Origin: Uranotaenia lowii
Lineage: Eukaryota > Arthropoda > Insecta > Diptera > Culicidae
Direction of reading: 5' to 3'
Length of the DNA: 64,000 bases
NCBI RefSeq assembly: GCF_029784155.1
Contig: NC_073693.1
Span: 135,893,988 to 135,957,987, forward strand
Made by a program: the position numbers and the translations under genes. The notes under the pieces are model-generated. The model was not told the origin of the DNA. It made no database searches and saw nothing but the letters and a program-made list of their open reading frames with translations. Shown one piece after another: positions 34,773 through 45,880 of the stretch. The first letter of the stretch is position 1. Each line of letters opens with the position of its first letter.

Positions 34773-37476
34773 AAATTATTATTATTATTATTATTTATTA
34801 CAAATCAACGGAACACATATTGGTCCAAATGATGACTTAAAATTAATATAAAAAGAGTACTAAGTCTAATTACAGGGTTCTCAATACACTTAAAACTTTA
34901 GTACGGAAAACATCTCTCGAAACGTCGAAATCGAAGTGCTCAGAAAAACGGTTGAATGTTTTCATTACACCGATGATAGCGCTATTAGCTCCATAATTGT
35001 TCGAACGAATGGGAACATACAATCGAAGATCTTGATTTCTAAGCCCACGGGGTCGCACACTTAGAGGAATGGCTTCTAGGAGCGTGGGGCAGTCAATTCG
35101 CGATGTCAAGAGATCGGCGACGAAGGAAGCTCGTGTTGCGTTTCTGCGGGCTTGAAGAGTGTCAATGTCTATGAGACGGCATCGATGTTCATAGCTTGGC
35201 AAGTGAAACGGGTCTTGCCAAGGCAGGTGTCTAAGGACGAATCGCAGGAAGCGCCGCTGTATAGCCTCGATCCGTTCGGCCCCATTCTGGTAGTAGGGAC
35301 ACCAAACAGCAGATGCATACTCAAGGATAGAGCGAACAATACTGCAATACAAACTTTTCAGGCAATACACATCCTTGAAGTCCTTGGACACTCGAAATAA
35401 GAATCCGAGACTTCTCGAGGCTTTGTCGACAACGTAGTTTGTGTGTGTCCTGAATTCCAGCTTCCGGTCTAGAATTACACCCAGATCATTGATGTGTTCT
35501 ACGCGTGCGATTGGCTCATCTCCGAGGAAGTACTCAGCGGAAAAAGGCTGCCGCTTTCTTGAAAAGCTGATGACTGCACATTTACTGCGATTCAAAGGCA
35601 GGCAGTTTATATCACACCAGTGTGCGAAGAGGTTAAATTGATTTTGTAGGAAATCAATATCGTTCTGGCCGTTGATGTTGTAAAATAGCTTTAGGTCATC
35701 AGCATAGCATAGCTTTGGACCGTCGAGGAGTGAGAGCGCATCGTTGAAGTAGATTAAGAAGATAATCGGCCCTAAATGGCTTCCCTGAGGCACACCAGAA
35801 GAAGCAGAGAATTGTCTGGAGAAAGAGTCCTCCGTGCGAACTGTTAATTTACGTCCTGATAGGTAGCTCCGGAACCAGTCAAGAAGAGTTCCACAGAAAC
35901 CCAGGCGTTCGAGCTTTCCAATGGCAATATCGTGGTTGACTTTGTCGAATGCCGCAGACAAATCGGTGTAAATAGCATCGGTTTGAGACTTCGCAGCAAA
36001 ACTTTCATGCACGTAAGAAGTAAACGTCAGAAGGTTAGTTGTCGTGGAGCGCTTGGGAAAGAATCCGTGTTGATCGTCGGAAAAAATATTCTTACAGGAC
36101 AAGAAAATCGGATCCAAGACCACCAATTCGAATAGCTTGGCTACTGCGCATAATGCCGAGATTCCCCGGTAGTTGTTGACATCTCTCCTGTTACCTTTTT
36201 TATACACCGGAAACATGTAAGCCTCCTTCCATAGTGAGGGGAAGACGGCTCTGTCAAGCGAAGCTTGGAAAATAAGCCTAAAAGGAGTCAGCAAAACAGG
36301 CATAAAACGTTTGATAAAAGTAGCAGGTATTCCGTCCGGACCCGTAGAGAAAAAATTTTTGAGCTTAGCTGCTGCTTTTGAGATGACTGCATCCTCAACC
36401 ACAATGTTGTTTATAGAGAAGCCCAGTGGCGCAATATTCCTGACTGCACTATCCAGATGTTCAGGGGATGTCGATGCTGTATTATAGATAGACGAGAATT
36501 TATCGGCAAAGAGATCACAGATTCCACGATCAGAGTTCGCCGTATTGTCATCCAGAAACATTTGGTTTGGCAGACCAGGTTCGTTCCGTTGACTTTTAAC
36601 ATGTTTCCAGAACGATTTAGGTCTGGACTTGAGATCACGCTGAACTCGAGCTAGATAGTTTTGGTGACAACGTTTGCTGACTTTTTTGTAAACACAATTT
36701 AGTCTACGATAAATGTCCTTAGTATAGGAGGATCTCGATTTGTTAAAATTTCTAAGGGCACATCTCTTTGCCGTCTTTAGTCGTCGTAGTTCAGTCGTGA
36801 ACCAAGGAGTCCGTATATCCTTTTCAGTAGTATGTTTTGGCACGTGACGATCGATAACGTAACTCAAGATATGCGAGAAGGTTTCGGCCGCAGCGTTGGG
36901 ATTAAATAAGTCGAGCTCAGATTCCCAATCGATGGAAACCAGGGTACGAGAAATCTCGTCAAAGTCGGCGTTCTTGAAGTCAAGATAGAAGGGTGCTAAT
37001 TTTGCGACAGGAGCAAGTCTAGTGACATCGAACGAAACCAATAAAGCAGGATGATGGTGTACCGATTTAACGTACGGAGCGGGAGCCGAAACAACGGACG
37101 GTACACGAGTCCCATCGCTGGCAAAGCAGAGATCCAACATACGACCGTTTTCGTTTGTCACGCTGTTAATCTGCCGCAAAGTCGCTGTACTCAAGGAGTC
37201 TAGTATGACGTTCGATAGGGTTGAAAAAGTTGAGTGTACTGGATCCGGATAGAGAAAGTTACTATTGTTGGAGCACCACTTCAAACCGGGCAAATTGAAG
37301 TCACCAATCACTAGAATGTCATCTTCAGGTGCACAGAGAGAGCTAACTTTAGATAAGTAGCGCGAAAAAGACTCAGCTAGGGCAAATTCACACAGAACTC
37401 TGAAAGTTGATTTGGATTGGCAAGGTTTTATTATTTGCTCTGCAGAACCAACTGCAGAAGGGCCTTTTTGTGCTAC
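34773..37476 (-). mobile_element. 5'-truncated non-LTR retrotransposon with (TAA)n tail
   Basis: Lies on the minus strand with a 3' tail of TAA/TAATAA repeats at 34773-34800 and 5' truncation near 37476. Short direct repeats TAAGCG at 34767-34772 and 37477-37482 may be the target duplication. It sits inside the CCCAAGTAACA element. No RNase H domain is seen. The clade is CR1/Jockey-like by layout; a TAA tail is also used by the I group. Confidence 0.8.
34870..37440 (-). pseudogene. EN (partial) and reverse transcriptase of the truncated LINE
   Basis: The main frame (from about 37330) opens with ILVIGDFNLPGLKW, the endonuclease GDFN block, and continues for over 800 residues to a natural stop at 34870. 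RT motifs are IYTDLSAAFDKVNH (A), GVPQGSHLGPIIFLIYFND (B) and LCYADDLKLF (C, YADD). Upstream, FRVLCEFALAESFSRYLSKV is still readable in another frame to about 37440, so one frameshift lies at about 37335. The endonuclease N-terminus is missing. The RT is otherwise intact, so it is fairly young. Confidence 0.88.
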
Positions 37477-38124
37477 TAAGCGTTGTATTGCAGTTTTATA
37501 GATCCTTACATAACCGGACGAGGTTTTATAGCTTTAATTTATAGTTGGTATGGAGTCCCTTATAAAACCTAAATTGTTACTTGGGCTTTTCTCTCTTTTC
37601 CAATCTATCTATTGACTATAAGGACGTGGCCGGCGCCTTTATTGATGCTTAAAGAGAGAGCATCAGTTTTGGGCATTGTGAATGTGCTGTCAGTCCCAGA
37701 ACCTTTCATTTGACCTTTGAACAAAATTGGTGGTCTCGGTCAATCACGGAGTAGCAACCATTGGCGATGTGGAATTCATTCTACTGAGCCACGCCTGCGA
37801 TCATAGGATTCGAAATGCCTTTGATTCAATATCATTATTAAACCAATAAAGAGTTAAAAAGCCTAAGTTCATTTTTAATATATTACAAGGAAATTATAAT
37901 AAAGCATTTCGGGTTCAATGTTTAAAGATGGATGTGAGTAGTCAATCAAGCTAAGCTAAGCTGATAACTTTGGTCCCCTTCTGCCGATTTCTTTTAAAAA
38001 CGGTTTTTCTTAAAGCCTTAAAGCATGAGACCTTACACTAGGCCTAGGATCAATTTAAGCCTGCAGCGCATAACATTTCACAAGCTTGAAATTTATCATA
38101 CAAATTTAGGGCAATCTAATGCAA

Positions 38125-38345
38125 AGTTAACCTCGGTCCTAAAGCACGAATTCATATCTTTCATCCCTTTCTCATTTTTCTACCTATCTATTGACTACTA
38201 GGCGTAGCCGGCGCCGTTATTGATATTCGAAGAGAGAGCATCAGTTTTGTACAATTAGAAAGTGCTGCTTATCCCAAGCGCTTTTCTTTTGACCTCTGTG
38301 AAAAATTGGTGGCTTCGACCAATCACGGAGTAGCAACCATTGCAC
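38125..38345 (-). repeat. (AGCTT)n repeat family, copy C (partial)
   Basis: Shares ACCTCGGTCCTAAAGC, TCTATTGACTACTAGG and TCACGGAGTAGCAACCATTG with copies A and B, in the orientation of copy B. The pentamer end is missing. It is uninterrupted at the site where copy B is split, which defines the empty site. Confidence 0.75.
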
Positions 38346-38411
38346 AGTAGTCCAATAATGAAATTTAGCGGGAAACAATTATTAGCGTCTTCTCCTTAAG
38401 TTTGATACATG

Positions 38412-40090
38412 CTTCCGAAAATCAATCATTTTCACTGAGCCATGCTTGACTACATTCAGAGCCTAAAAATAAAAGCAGTCAAATTTTCCTTCTTCAACCA
38501 AATCATACAAACAATCATGCATGACAACGACGCTTCTGTATTTGAATGAGGTAAAAAAGGACGCAGACTATCAGCAACGAACGTCTCGATGCTGATTTCC
38601 TTCCCCTAACGACTTTCAACCTTTAGGATCTTAACTGATATGTATCAGTTCTGAGCGATCTATGTAGGCTATCAGATGATTTTTGCCTAGAAGGACAAAA
38701 TCATGACTAGGTAACCGCAATGAACTGTCCAGCATGTGCTACAGCTTTTTTGAACATGTGGTCCTGGTATTTATTCAGATTTTTCCTTTTGAAACATTAC
38801 CGTCAACTGGGGCAACATGCAACAATTTTCAACTTCAATGGCTTCTAAAAAACTTATGTTCACAGTTAATCGTATCCTTTATGCATCAAAAGTTTTAAGG
38901 ATGCTGGAGCATCAAATTGGCGTAGTTAAAAAAATTATTTATTTCCTCAAATATTTTTAATTTTCTAAAAACATGCGATTTTCACACTCCTTAGAAAATG
39001 AGGTAACTTGCAACAAACTTTGTTTTTAATGAAAAATCTTATGAACGCGTACGAAAATTCATAGTTTTTAATATATTTGCGATGCCTTAAAGACCATTAC
39101 GCATGACAACACCAATTGCAGTTGTTTTTGGGTCTGTAAAAACAAATTTTCACATTTTGTCTGAAAATAAGGATGCTGCATACATTTAGGGGTTAAATAA
39201 TACTACGAAAATTTCTACAAGTTGAAATCATAAAAATAAATGTTTGGATGAATGAAATTTAAATGTTTACAAACGCGTGATGCAAAACATTCATATTCCA
39301 GCACATGGAAACGAGATATACAAGGTATTTCTTTGATTTGCATTTTGTTGCATTTAACCCCAGACACCTAACTGAATTTTAAAAATATTCATTTAAAAAA
39401 ATTGGGTGATTGTTCGAAAAATATTTTTTCACCAACAATGTTGGTATAACATGAGGAAACCTGTAAAAAGTTTGTAGGTAATTTTATCAAGCCGATCCGT
39501 CATACTGGGTAAAGTTTTTTTCGGCATCTAAAAATGTTAAAATTTGTACATTTATTGCTCGATTTTTCAAATTTTACATAAAAATAAAAAACTCAAGACA
39601 ACTAGCTTAAGATGCGAGAAATTATGTCATCATCGTTTTGTTATCATTAAAAGATAACTTTATTACAAAACATTAAATTAAAAATTGATTCAATGTAGTG
39701 TTATATAAATGTTGCATCGAACCCCGCTGTTGCATGATGCCCCGTTTGACGGTATTGATCGTCTATCAATAACGAGCATTATCAACAATGATGCGAGGAT
39801 AGACGTTCGGGAATGATTGAGGGAGCGACGTCCAAAATGTATCACCAAGTATGTCGATCACCGTCGATTAGCCACGTGACGAATAGCAACGGTAGCCTCC
39901 GGTGGGGCATGGTATATCTTCTTGTATCAAGTAAGTGTTGATTTTCGACATATATTCAATGGGTACTTTTACCACGTGCGTATCACAGCACTCGGAGGTA
40001 GCATCATTCTAGCTAGAAACCATTCCTGATTGCTTTTCTTGAGCGATTTTCCGACCACTGGTTTGATGCATTTGATGTCTTAGACCAATG
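38412..40090 (+). repeat. Tandem duplication, unit 1 (split by a TIR element)
   Basis: Matches the directly adjacent unit 2 (40091 to about 40810) along its whole length: TTCCGAAAATCAATCATTTT, ACAATCATGCATGACAACGA, AAGTATGTCGATCACCGT, GCCACGTGACGAATAGCAAC. Excluding the 955 bp insert at 38799-39753 plus its duplicated ATT, the unit is about 720 bp. No coding potential. Units differ by scattered substitutions, so the duplication is not recent. Confidence 0.85.
38796..39756. mobile_element. TIR element flanked by ATT inside tandem unit 1
   Basis: A 955 bp element (38799-39753) with ends ACCGTCAACTGGGGCAACAT and, inverted, ACCGTCAAACGGGGCATCAT (about 25 bp in all). ATT is duplicated at 38796-38798 and 39754-39756, and the intact unit 2 carries a single ATT at the corresponding site (GACATTCATGATCG, about 40500). 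No transposase. A 3 bp duplication is compatible with PIF/Harbinger but not diagnostic. Confidence 0.85.
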
Positions 40091-40810
40091 TTCCGAAAAT
40101 CAATCATTTTCCATCAGCCATGCTTTACTGCATTCAGAGCCGAAGCAGTCAATTTTTTCTCTTCAACCAAATCATATAAACAATCATGCATGACAACGAT
40201 GCTGCTGTATTTCATACATTCCCGCAAAACATGATGTGGTAAAGAAAGACGCAGCCTATCAGCAACGAACGTCTCGATGGTGATGGTGATTGCCTTCCTT
40301 GATGGTTTTCAACCTTCTAGGATCACAACTGATATGTATCAGATCTGAGAGATGTGTAAAGGTTACAGTATGATTTTAGTTTTTCGCTTTGCGTAGAAGA
40401 ACATAATCATTACTAAGTAACCGCAATGAACTGTCCAGTATGTGCTACGGCTTTTTTCAACATGTAGTCCTGGCATTTCTTCAGATTTTCCTTCTGAGAC
40501 ATTCATGATCGTCTATCATTATCAACAATGATTGAAGTACAGACGTTAGTGAATGATTGTGAAAGCGACGTTCAAAATGTATCATCAAGTATGTCGATCA
40601 CCGTTGATTTGCCACGTGACGAATAGCAACGGTAGCCCCCGATGGAGCATGGTATATTTTTATGTATCTAGTTAGTGTTGATGTTCGACAAACATTCAAC
40701 GGATCCCTTTACCACGTGCGTATCACAGCACTCGGAGGTAAAAGTATTCTAGCTTGAAACGAATCATGATTGCTTTTCTTGAGCGATTTTCCAAACATTG
40801 TCTTAGACAA
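40091..40810 (+). repeat. Tandem duplication, unit 2
   Basis: Uninterrupted second copy of the 0.72 kb unit; gives the empty site for the element in unit 1. No gene seen in it. Confidence 0.85.
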
Positions 40811-41461
40811 ACTTTTACACCAACTAAAGGCGGTCATTTTGATTGGAAAATTTTTAGGGTGGTTCAAAAGGTTTCTGAGAGCTGAAAATTATTTCCTAAC
40901 TGTGATAAGATAGAGGCCTACATTATTCTACAATATTGTAGAACATAATAATTCATCAAACTCTGTTGAAGACACCATACATCTATCTTTTAAACTGAAA
41001 GTTTTGTGACAATTTGTTTTCTTGGTATCTTTTCATGGTGATATTTTAACAAAGTTATTTATTCAGCAACATTTTAGATAATTATAATGCGCATCTTTTG
41101 TAGAAAACGGATTACTAAAATTTGTTTTGGTTTTGAAGTTATGAGGCAATATATGTTGAAAAATGATTATTTTAGAACTTCAGCAAATTTCAAAAGGAGC
41201 AAGTCGAAAATTTTAGCGTTGTTTGCATTTGGAAGCTCATGTTACAATCTTCACAATATCAAAAAACTGGAGATATGTTTTTTGATTAATGCGTTTAATC
41301 GTTGTATGAATTATGCTAAAAATCGTCAAAATCTCTATTCAAAAAGGGAGAATTCGTACATTTGTTTTTAAAGAAGTCTGAAACTACTGAACCGATTGAT
41401 GTGAAATTCGGCATGGAGTAGTTTTTTGGGTAAAGAATGATATCTGTTAAGTTCTTAGTCC
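40811..41461. other. Gene-free AT-rich stretch
   Basis: Nothing recognised; the 94-codon frame at 41087-41371 has no domain and low-complexity composition. Confidence 0.4.
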
Positions 41462-42058
41462 GTCGCACTCAAGGTAGGGAGGGCTCCCATACAAAATGAT
41501 CGTAAAATACGATAAAAATCGGTAAAAATCAATCTACTGACAAGTGAATCTCATCAAATGTTGGGAAAATGCTTACATTTATATGTTCAGACAGTTTTTA
41601 GTACACAAAGGCCTCTCCTGCCAAAGAAAAGGGGGGCACCCATCCGATATGAAGAAAACACGAAAAAACCTTATCAGGAAACACTTGGGGTTATTTTTAT
41701 TGAATAATTTATCAATTTAAACAAGAAACTTGTTTTGTGAAGGTCCTCCCCATTTTACAAATTGGGAGGGACCATTTTATGTTATAAATAATCGAATATT
41801 GTTTGTTTTTTATTCGATTCAAATCACTCTGTTTGTTTCTTGATAAGGATTGTTGTCTCCTGTTTTTTTATACTAGATGGGAACTCTTCTTTTCTTCAAC
41901 GGATGTGGCTTCTGTGTACTAAAAACAATCTGAACATGTAAATGTAAGCATTTTCACAACATTTGATTAGATTCACTTGTCAGTAGATTGAATTTAACCG
42001 CTTTTTATCGTATTCTACGAATATTTTGTATGGGTGACTTCCCTCCCTTGATTGCGAC
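41462..42058. mobile_element. Non-autonomous TIR element, about 150 bp arms
   Basis: A 597 bp element with ends GTCGCACTCAAGGTAGGGAG and, inverted, GTCGCAATCAAGGGAGGGAA. The arms continue through CAATCTACTGACAAGTGAAT and AAAATGCTTACATTTA for about 150 bases. No clear target duplication and no transposase. Confidence 0.8.
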
Positions 42059-42826
42059 AAAATCTAATTTTAATTTTCATGTAGGTTTAATAGTTTGCCA
42101 ATTATCAAAGATAAATTTAACTCAAAGAATTCCGAATTCTGCAAGAATTTAAAATGTTTGCGTTTTAGAGTCGGAGAAAATTTTAATTTTTCATAGAACT
42201 TTAAGAAATATTTGAAAATTTATAGTGTAATTTTCTGGCTAGCGTTTATGAATTCTTAATAAAGATCTGCAAAAAAAAAATAATTATTTAATTTTAACAT
42301 AAATAAATGAAATGTATACATTTCACTGTGAAATTTTTATATTCAAAAATTAAAATTACGTTTTGCTAGAATTTAAGTAAAACTCAAAGGTAATACATAC
42401 AGTTTGGAAAACTTAAACACAAGTTATGCGGTTAAATTGAACAGAGTTTATGAAACATTAAAAAAAATAATCAAAATTGAAGATAACTTGTTGGGAATAC
42501 TGCATGCACATTTTAGACGTAAGTTGAAATTAATGTGAATACTTAAATTTAGGACAGCAGAAGAACTGATAAAAAACGGTTTTTCTTTACGGCTTGAATA
42601 GTCTTTCGGGTATTCATTTGTTCATCGTGTGCAGATTCAAGCGATGCTGTTACTAGCGCCCATGTACCGCAGGACTACAAACTGTTGTGAGGGAACTACA
42701 ATTAACCACTTCATCCGCTTACACTCCTCGACTGATTCAAGCTAACAAATATCCCTTGTTATATATTTTACGCATTCATTTCTATTCCTTATTTAAACAG
42801 ATATTTTCTATCTTTTACTATTTCAG
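42059..42826. other. End of intron 2 of the chitin-binding gene
   Basis: AT-rich, no repeat recognised. Ends with the pyrimidine-rich acceptor ATCTTTTACTATTTCAG directly before exon 3. Confidence 0.6.
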
Positions 42827-44017
42827 ATTTTTCACCGATGCCAGGACCGAGCCCGTTTCAGTTTCATTTGTGCTGAGAAGACCGTCTTCAGCCAAATGTA
42901 TCAAACCTGCGTGCACGAAGGCCAGCTAGGATACCCTTGCGAAGATTCGGCCATGTTCTTCGACTCAGACGACGACGACGCCGCCGCAGCAACGGATGCC
43001 AAACCGATGTCAATCGACAAAAACGTCGACAACGCCATTGACGAAGGCAATGAAACGGAAGACATGCCGCAACAAATGGTTCCAGCAGCGATGATGCCAG
43101 CCCAGGATCTGATGCCACCGATGGAAGATGGTAATGCATTGGAGGACGAAAAGGTTGTTGGCATGGTGATGATGCCAGTTAGTGACGATTACATGCACCG
43201 ATTTGACCATGAGCAGCTTAGTGCCGACTTGTTCGACCCCGTTGAGGAAGATGATAAAACAGAAAACACCGCTCAGGAGGTTGTTGATGAACAATACGGT
43301 GACGATACGCATGTGAACTCAGCTCTGCAAGATGATAGTACTCAAGAAGTGGAGGTCAATGATGTTAGTAACGAGTTGGAAACAGCACCAGAAGCCAACG
43401 AATTAGAACAAATCGCAACAGAAGCTGAACAAGTCAATATGGAAGCCGAACAAAGCGAAACGAATGTTCAATCGGAGCTTAAGAACGATGTGCAGATCGT
43501 GGAAGAACAAGAACCGATAGTCAAGGCACAGGAAAATGAGCAGAGTCATATCGAGGAGCACACAAATGTTGAAATCAGCAGTGACGATCATAACCCAGAA
43601 CTGAATCAAATTGATAGTGACCATGTAGAAGAACAAATTACAGAATCATCGATTCAAGATGAAGTTATCACAAAGAATGAGCAGCCTTCGACAGACTCTG
43701 AATCCTCGAATGCAGAATCCTTACAAGCGTTAAAGGAAGAAAACGATGAAGAACAAAATCAACTAGACTTTAACCCAAGTGCTCCATTGGCGGACGAATC
43801 AAACTCGACTAGTCTTGCCCAACCAATCGACGAAGCCGAATCTGTACATTACCCAGACTGGCCAGAATTTATCGTTTCGACTGTGGCAAATCTTAGGAAA
43901 GACAGTCAACCATCGTCTATAGAACCAGTGGCCGTAGTGGTTCCACAGAGACGGAGGAAAACTTTCCTCTTCAAAGCCGATGCCAATTCGGCACGGAAAC
44001 AGCGAAACCGGACCTAG
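42827..44017 (+). CDS. Exon 3: second half of CBM14 domain and acidic tail
   Basis: Starts after ACTATTTCAG in phase 0 and runs 396 codons to TAG at 44015-44017. Residues 69-108 of the assembled protein complete the chitin-binding type-2 domain: IFHRC, FSFICAEKTVF and QTCVHEGQLGYPC. The six cysteines (52, 67, 73, 83, 96, 106) have spacing C-14-C-5-C-9-C-12-C-9-C, inside the peritrophin-A range. The rest (about 110-464) is a long Glu/Asp/Gln-rich tail starting FFDSDDDD and ending with a basic patch (RRRKTFLFKADANSARKQRNRT). A single CBM14 domain suggests the CPAP1 cuticle group, or an extracellular chitin-binding protein. Confidence 0.9.
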   Translation: MFHRCQDRARFSFICAEKTVFSQMYQTCVHEGQLGYPCEDSAMFFDSDDDDAAAATDAKPMSIDKNVDNAIDEGNETEDMPQQMVPAAMMPAQDLMPPMEDGNALEDEKVVGMVMMPVSDDYMHRFDHEQLSADLFDPVEEDDKTENTAQEVVDEQYGDDTHVNSALQDDSTQEVEVNDVSNELETAPEANELEQIATEAEQVNMEAEQSETNVQSELKNDVQIVEEQEPIVKAQENEQSHIEEHTNVEISSDDHNPELNQIDSDHVEEQITESSIQDEVITKNEQPSTDSESSNAESLQALKEENDEEQNQLDFNPSAPLADESNSTSLAQPIDEAESVHYPDWPEFIVSTVANLRKDSQPSSIEPVAVVVPQRRRKTFLFKADANSARKQRNRT

Positions 44018-44494
44018 CTGAACCTAATTCCTGTGGAATAGCATATTCTAATACCTCTTCATCATCTTCACCTGCCCCCTTTCATCCCCCAGAAGTTTGA
44101 AACGTTGACGTTCTTTAGATTAAGATATTTAAAATAATTTATTTTCAAAAACAAATGATTTTCAAAAGATGAAAAAAACATGTGAAACTTAAAAGAATCT
44201 ATACAATTTACAAAGAATTTTATTATATTTGTAAATGATGACTTTCCCATATGTCATTTTCATGCGGAAAACTCTGTCTCTAAACACTTTACGAAATTTA
44301 TGTTTACCTGAATGATATTTAAATGAACAATACATGACAATAATAGCATCTTTAAATATAAAAGTGCGGTTTACAAGAAATTCATGAAAAGCTGTCGCCA
44401 TCAATCGCTGCAAGCTGTTGAGGTCATTATTCATCCCAAAAGGTGGTCGATGAAATTAGGTTTCTTGAAAAAAAAAGTTTAAGATTGAATGGTC
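44018..44494. other. 3' flank of the chitin-binding gene
   Basis: Contains the likely 3' UTR; no canonical AATAAA soon after the stop, only AATAATTTATT at about 44132. No element recognised. Confidence 0.45.
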
Positions 44495-44885
44495 TACAAA
44501 ATTAAAGGGTTTTACGAAGCATGCGGTGGCTCAAACAGACTTTATTCGATTTCTCGAAAAAGACCTCACAAGATAAGTCTCATTTTGTTTTAAATTTGAA
44601 GTCTGAACATGAATTTTTCTGCTATATTTGAAAACTGTTGGGTAATTGAGGGTAAAACAGCCATTGCTACACTTTTCTATGGGTGCTATGGCTTAAACAG
44701 CCGTCATTCGATTCCTCGAAAAAAATCACACTCATTTGTTCATGTGCGAATAATTTTTTTTTTTCAGAATTGATTGAAAACTAATGGGAAATTGAGGGTA
44801 AAACAGCCATAACATAACTTACGATGCGGGCGGTGGCTGAAAAAGCCTTCGTTTAATTTCTCGAAAAAAAAAACCACACAAGATA
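44495..44885 (+). repeat. Degenerate tandem repeat, about 150 bp units
   Basis: Units share GCGGTGGCTCAAACAG, TTCGATTTCTCGAAAAA and AATTGAGGGTAAAACAGCC (starts near 44523, 44686, 44827). The array continues at 45786-45880 and 46947-47320, so it was a single array before two TIR elements entered it. Confidence 0.7.
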
Positions 44886-45785
44886 CCCAGGCAACCAAAA
44901 GTCGCGAGATGGAACTCCGAAGTTCACATTTGGCTGAAAAAATGCATTACGGGAGCTTCAGGACTCTTGTCACGTAAAAGTTACTCAAGAACTTCCATCG
45001 CCCTTTGAAAGGTTAAATTATCGATAATGGAACTTCTAAGCGCTTTTTAAAGCAACTTCTTTCAAGAAGATCGATAACGTTCGCTTTACACTTTCTAACG
45101 CACCGTTAAGATACTTCTAGGTTTTTTAAAGAACCTTTATGAGAATGCTAAGCGACATGTCAAAAATATCTGTCAATTTCTTGTCATGGTATTTGTTTTG
45201 TTTATATCAGCACTGATTTTTACCAACGGAATTCAAGAATTTTTCGAATTTTTCTTATCAATGTTAAGATATTTGAATAAATTTTTGATGATGAGATTTT
45301 TTTTATTTATTAGATGTACTGAAAGTCATTTAAGCGAAATGAGGTACAAAATATTGACCACCCCATTCAATCGTCTCAAATGACATTGAGTTTAAATATT
45401 AATTATTACAGTTGCCATGAACTATTGCAGGACTGGTTGAGAGGCTGGTGATTTTCATTGCAACCTAGAGAGCAGGGGTTCCATTTTCTAGGCGTAAGTA
45501 GCTTTTGTAATCAAAACAATATAATTAAAATCAATGAGGTGGACCATGATAGACCGGCAACCTAACAATCTGTCATCTGGCTGTCAGAGAAATCTGTCAA
45601 CCGGATTTTTTTTCAGCGCGTAGAATTTTTTTGACATTTCTTAGAAGCTGAATAGCATTCTCCAGAGCCACCTAAACGAACGCTTTAAGAACTAAAATTT
45701 TGGGCTGACTAGCATTCTCTTCAGACAAAAACGAGACCTGAATAAGCTTCTATGAAAACTTTTAAAGGAATTTTGATTGCTTGGG
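44886..45785 (+). mobile_element. CCCAAGCAACC-family TIR element, copy 1
   Basis: A 900 bp insertion in the 150 bp tandem array with ends CCCAGGCAACC and, inverted, CCCAAGCAATC. Flanks continue the array unit (CACAAGATA ... GTCTCATTTGGTT), so the ends are defined by comparison with 44565-44600. It carries an internal tRNA-like sequence near 45430-45500 (GGTTGAGAGGCTGG, then CAGGGGTTCCATTTTCT). No transposase. It is inverted relative to copy 2, 95 bp away. Confidence 0.8.
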
Positions 45786-45880
45786 TGGGTCTCATTTGGT
45801 TCGAAAATTTCAGTTCAGAACTTTTTTTTTCTAAAATAATAGAAAATAGGGGAATTGAGGGTAAAAATCAGCTAAAGCTC
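45786..45880 (+). repeat. Array remnant between the two inverted elements
   Basis: Ninety-five bases of the 150 bp tandem unit (GTCTCATTTGGTT ... GGGGAATTGAGGGTAAAAA). It forms the spacer of a two-kilobase near-palindrome. Confidence 0.75.

Larger units (their letters stand above)
33790..37585. mobile_element. TIR element (CCCAAGTAACA ends) carrying a nested LINE
   Basis: Ends are CCCAAGTAACA at 33790 and the exact inverse TGTTACTTGGG... (allowing one base) at 37585. Just inside both ends, words such as GTTTTATAA recur. Without the nested LINE (34773-37476) the element would be about 1.1 kb. The flanks suggest only a 2 bp duplication (CT), so I do not assign a superfamily. The termini resemble those of the CCCAAGCAACC elements at 44886-46946. 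Confidence 0.7.
33672..37962 (-). repeat. (AGCTT)n repeat, copy B, split by a 3.8 kb insertion
   Basis: The two halves, 33672-33789 and 37586-37962, join to match copy A (20030-20548) inverted. The outer end at about 37940-37962 is GAGTAGTCAATCAAGCTAAG. Comparison with copies A and C shows the interruption is within TATCCCTTTCTCTCT. This gives an empty-site reference for the inserted element at 33790-37585. Confidence 0.8.

Noticed and set aside
33790..37585. Reading the CCCAAGTAACA borders as LTRs
   Set aside because: The borders are inverted, not direct, repeats, and the LINE inside is complete with its own tail, so it is a nested insertion.
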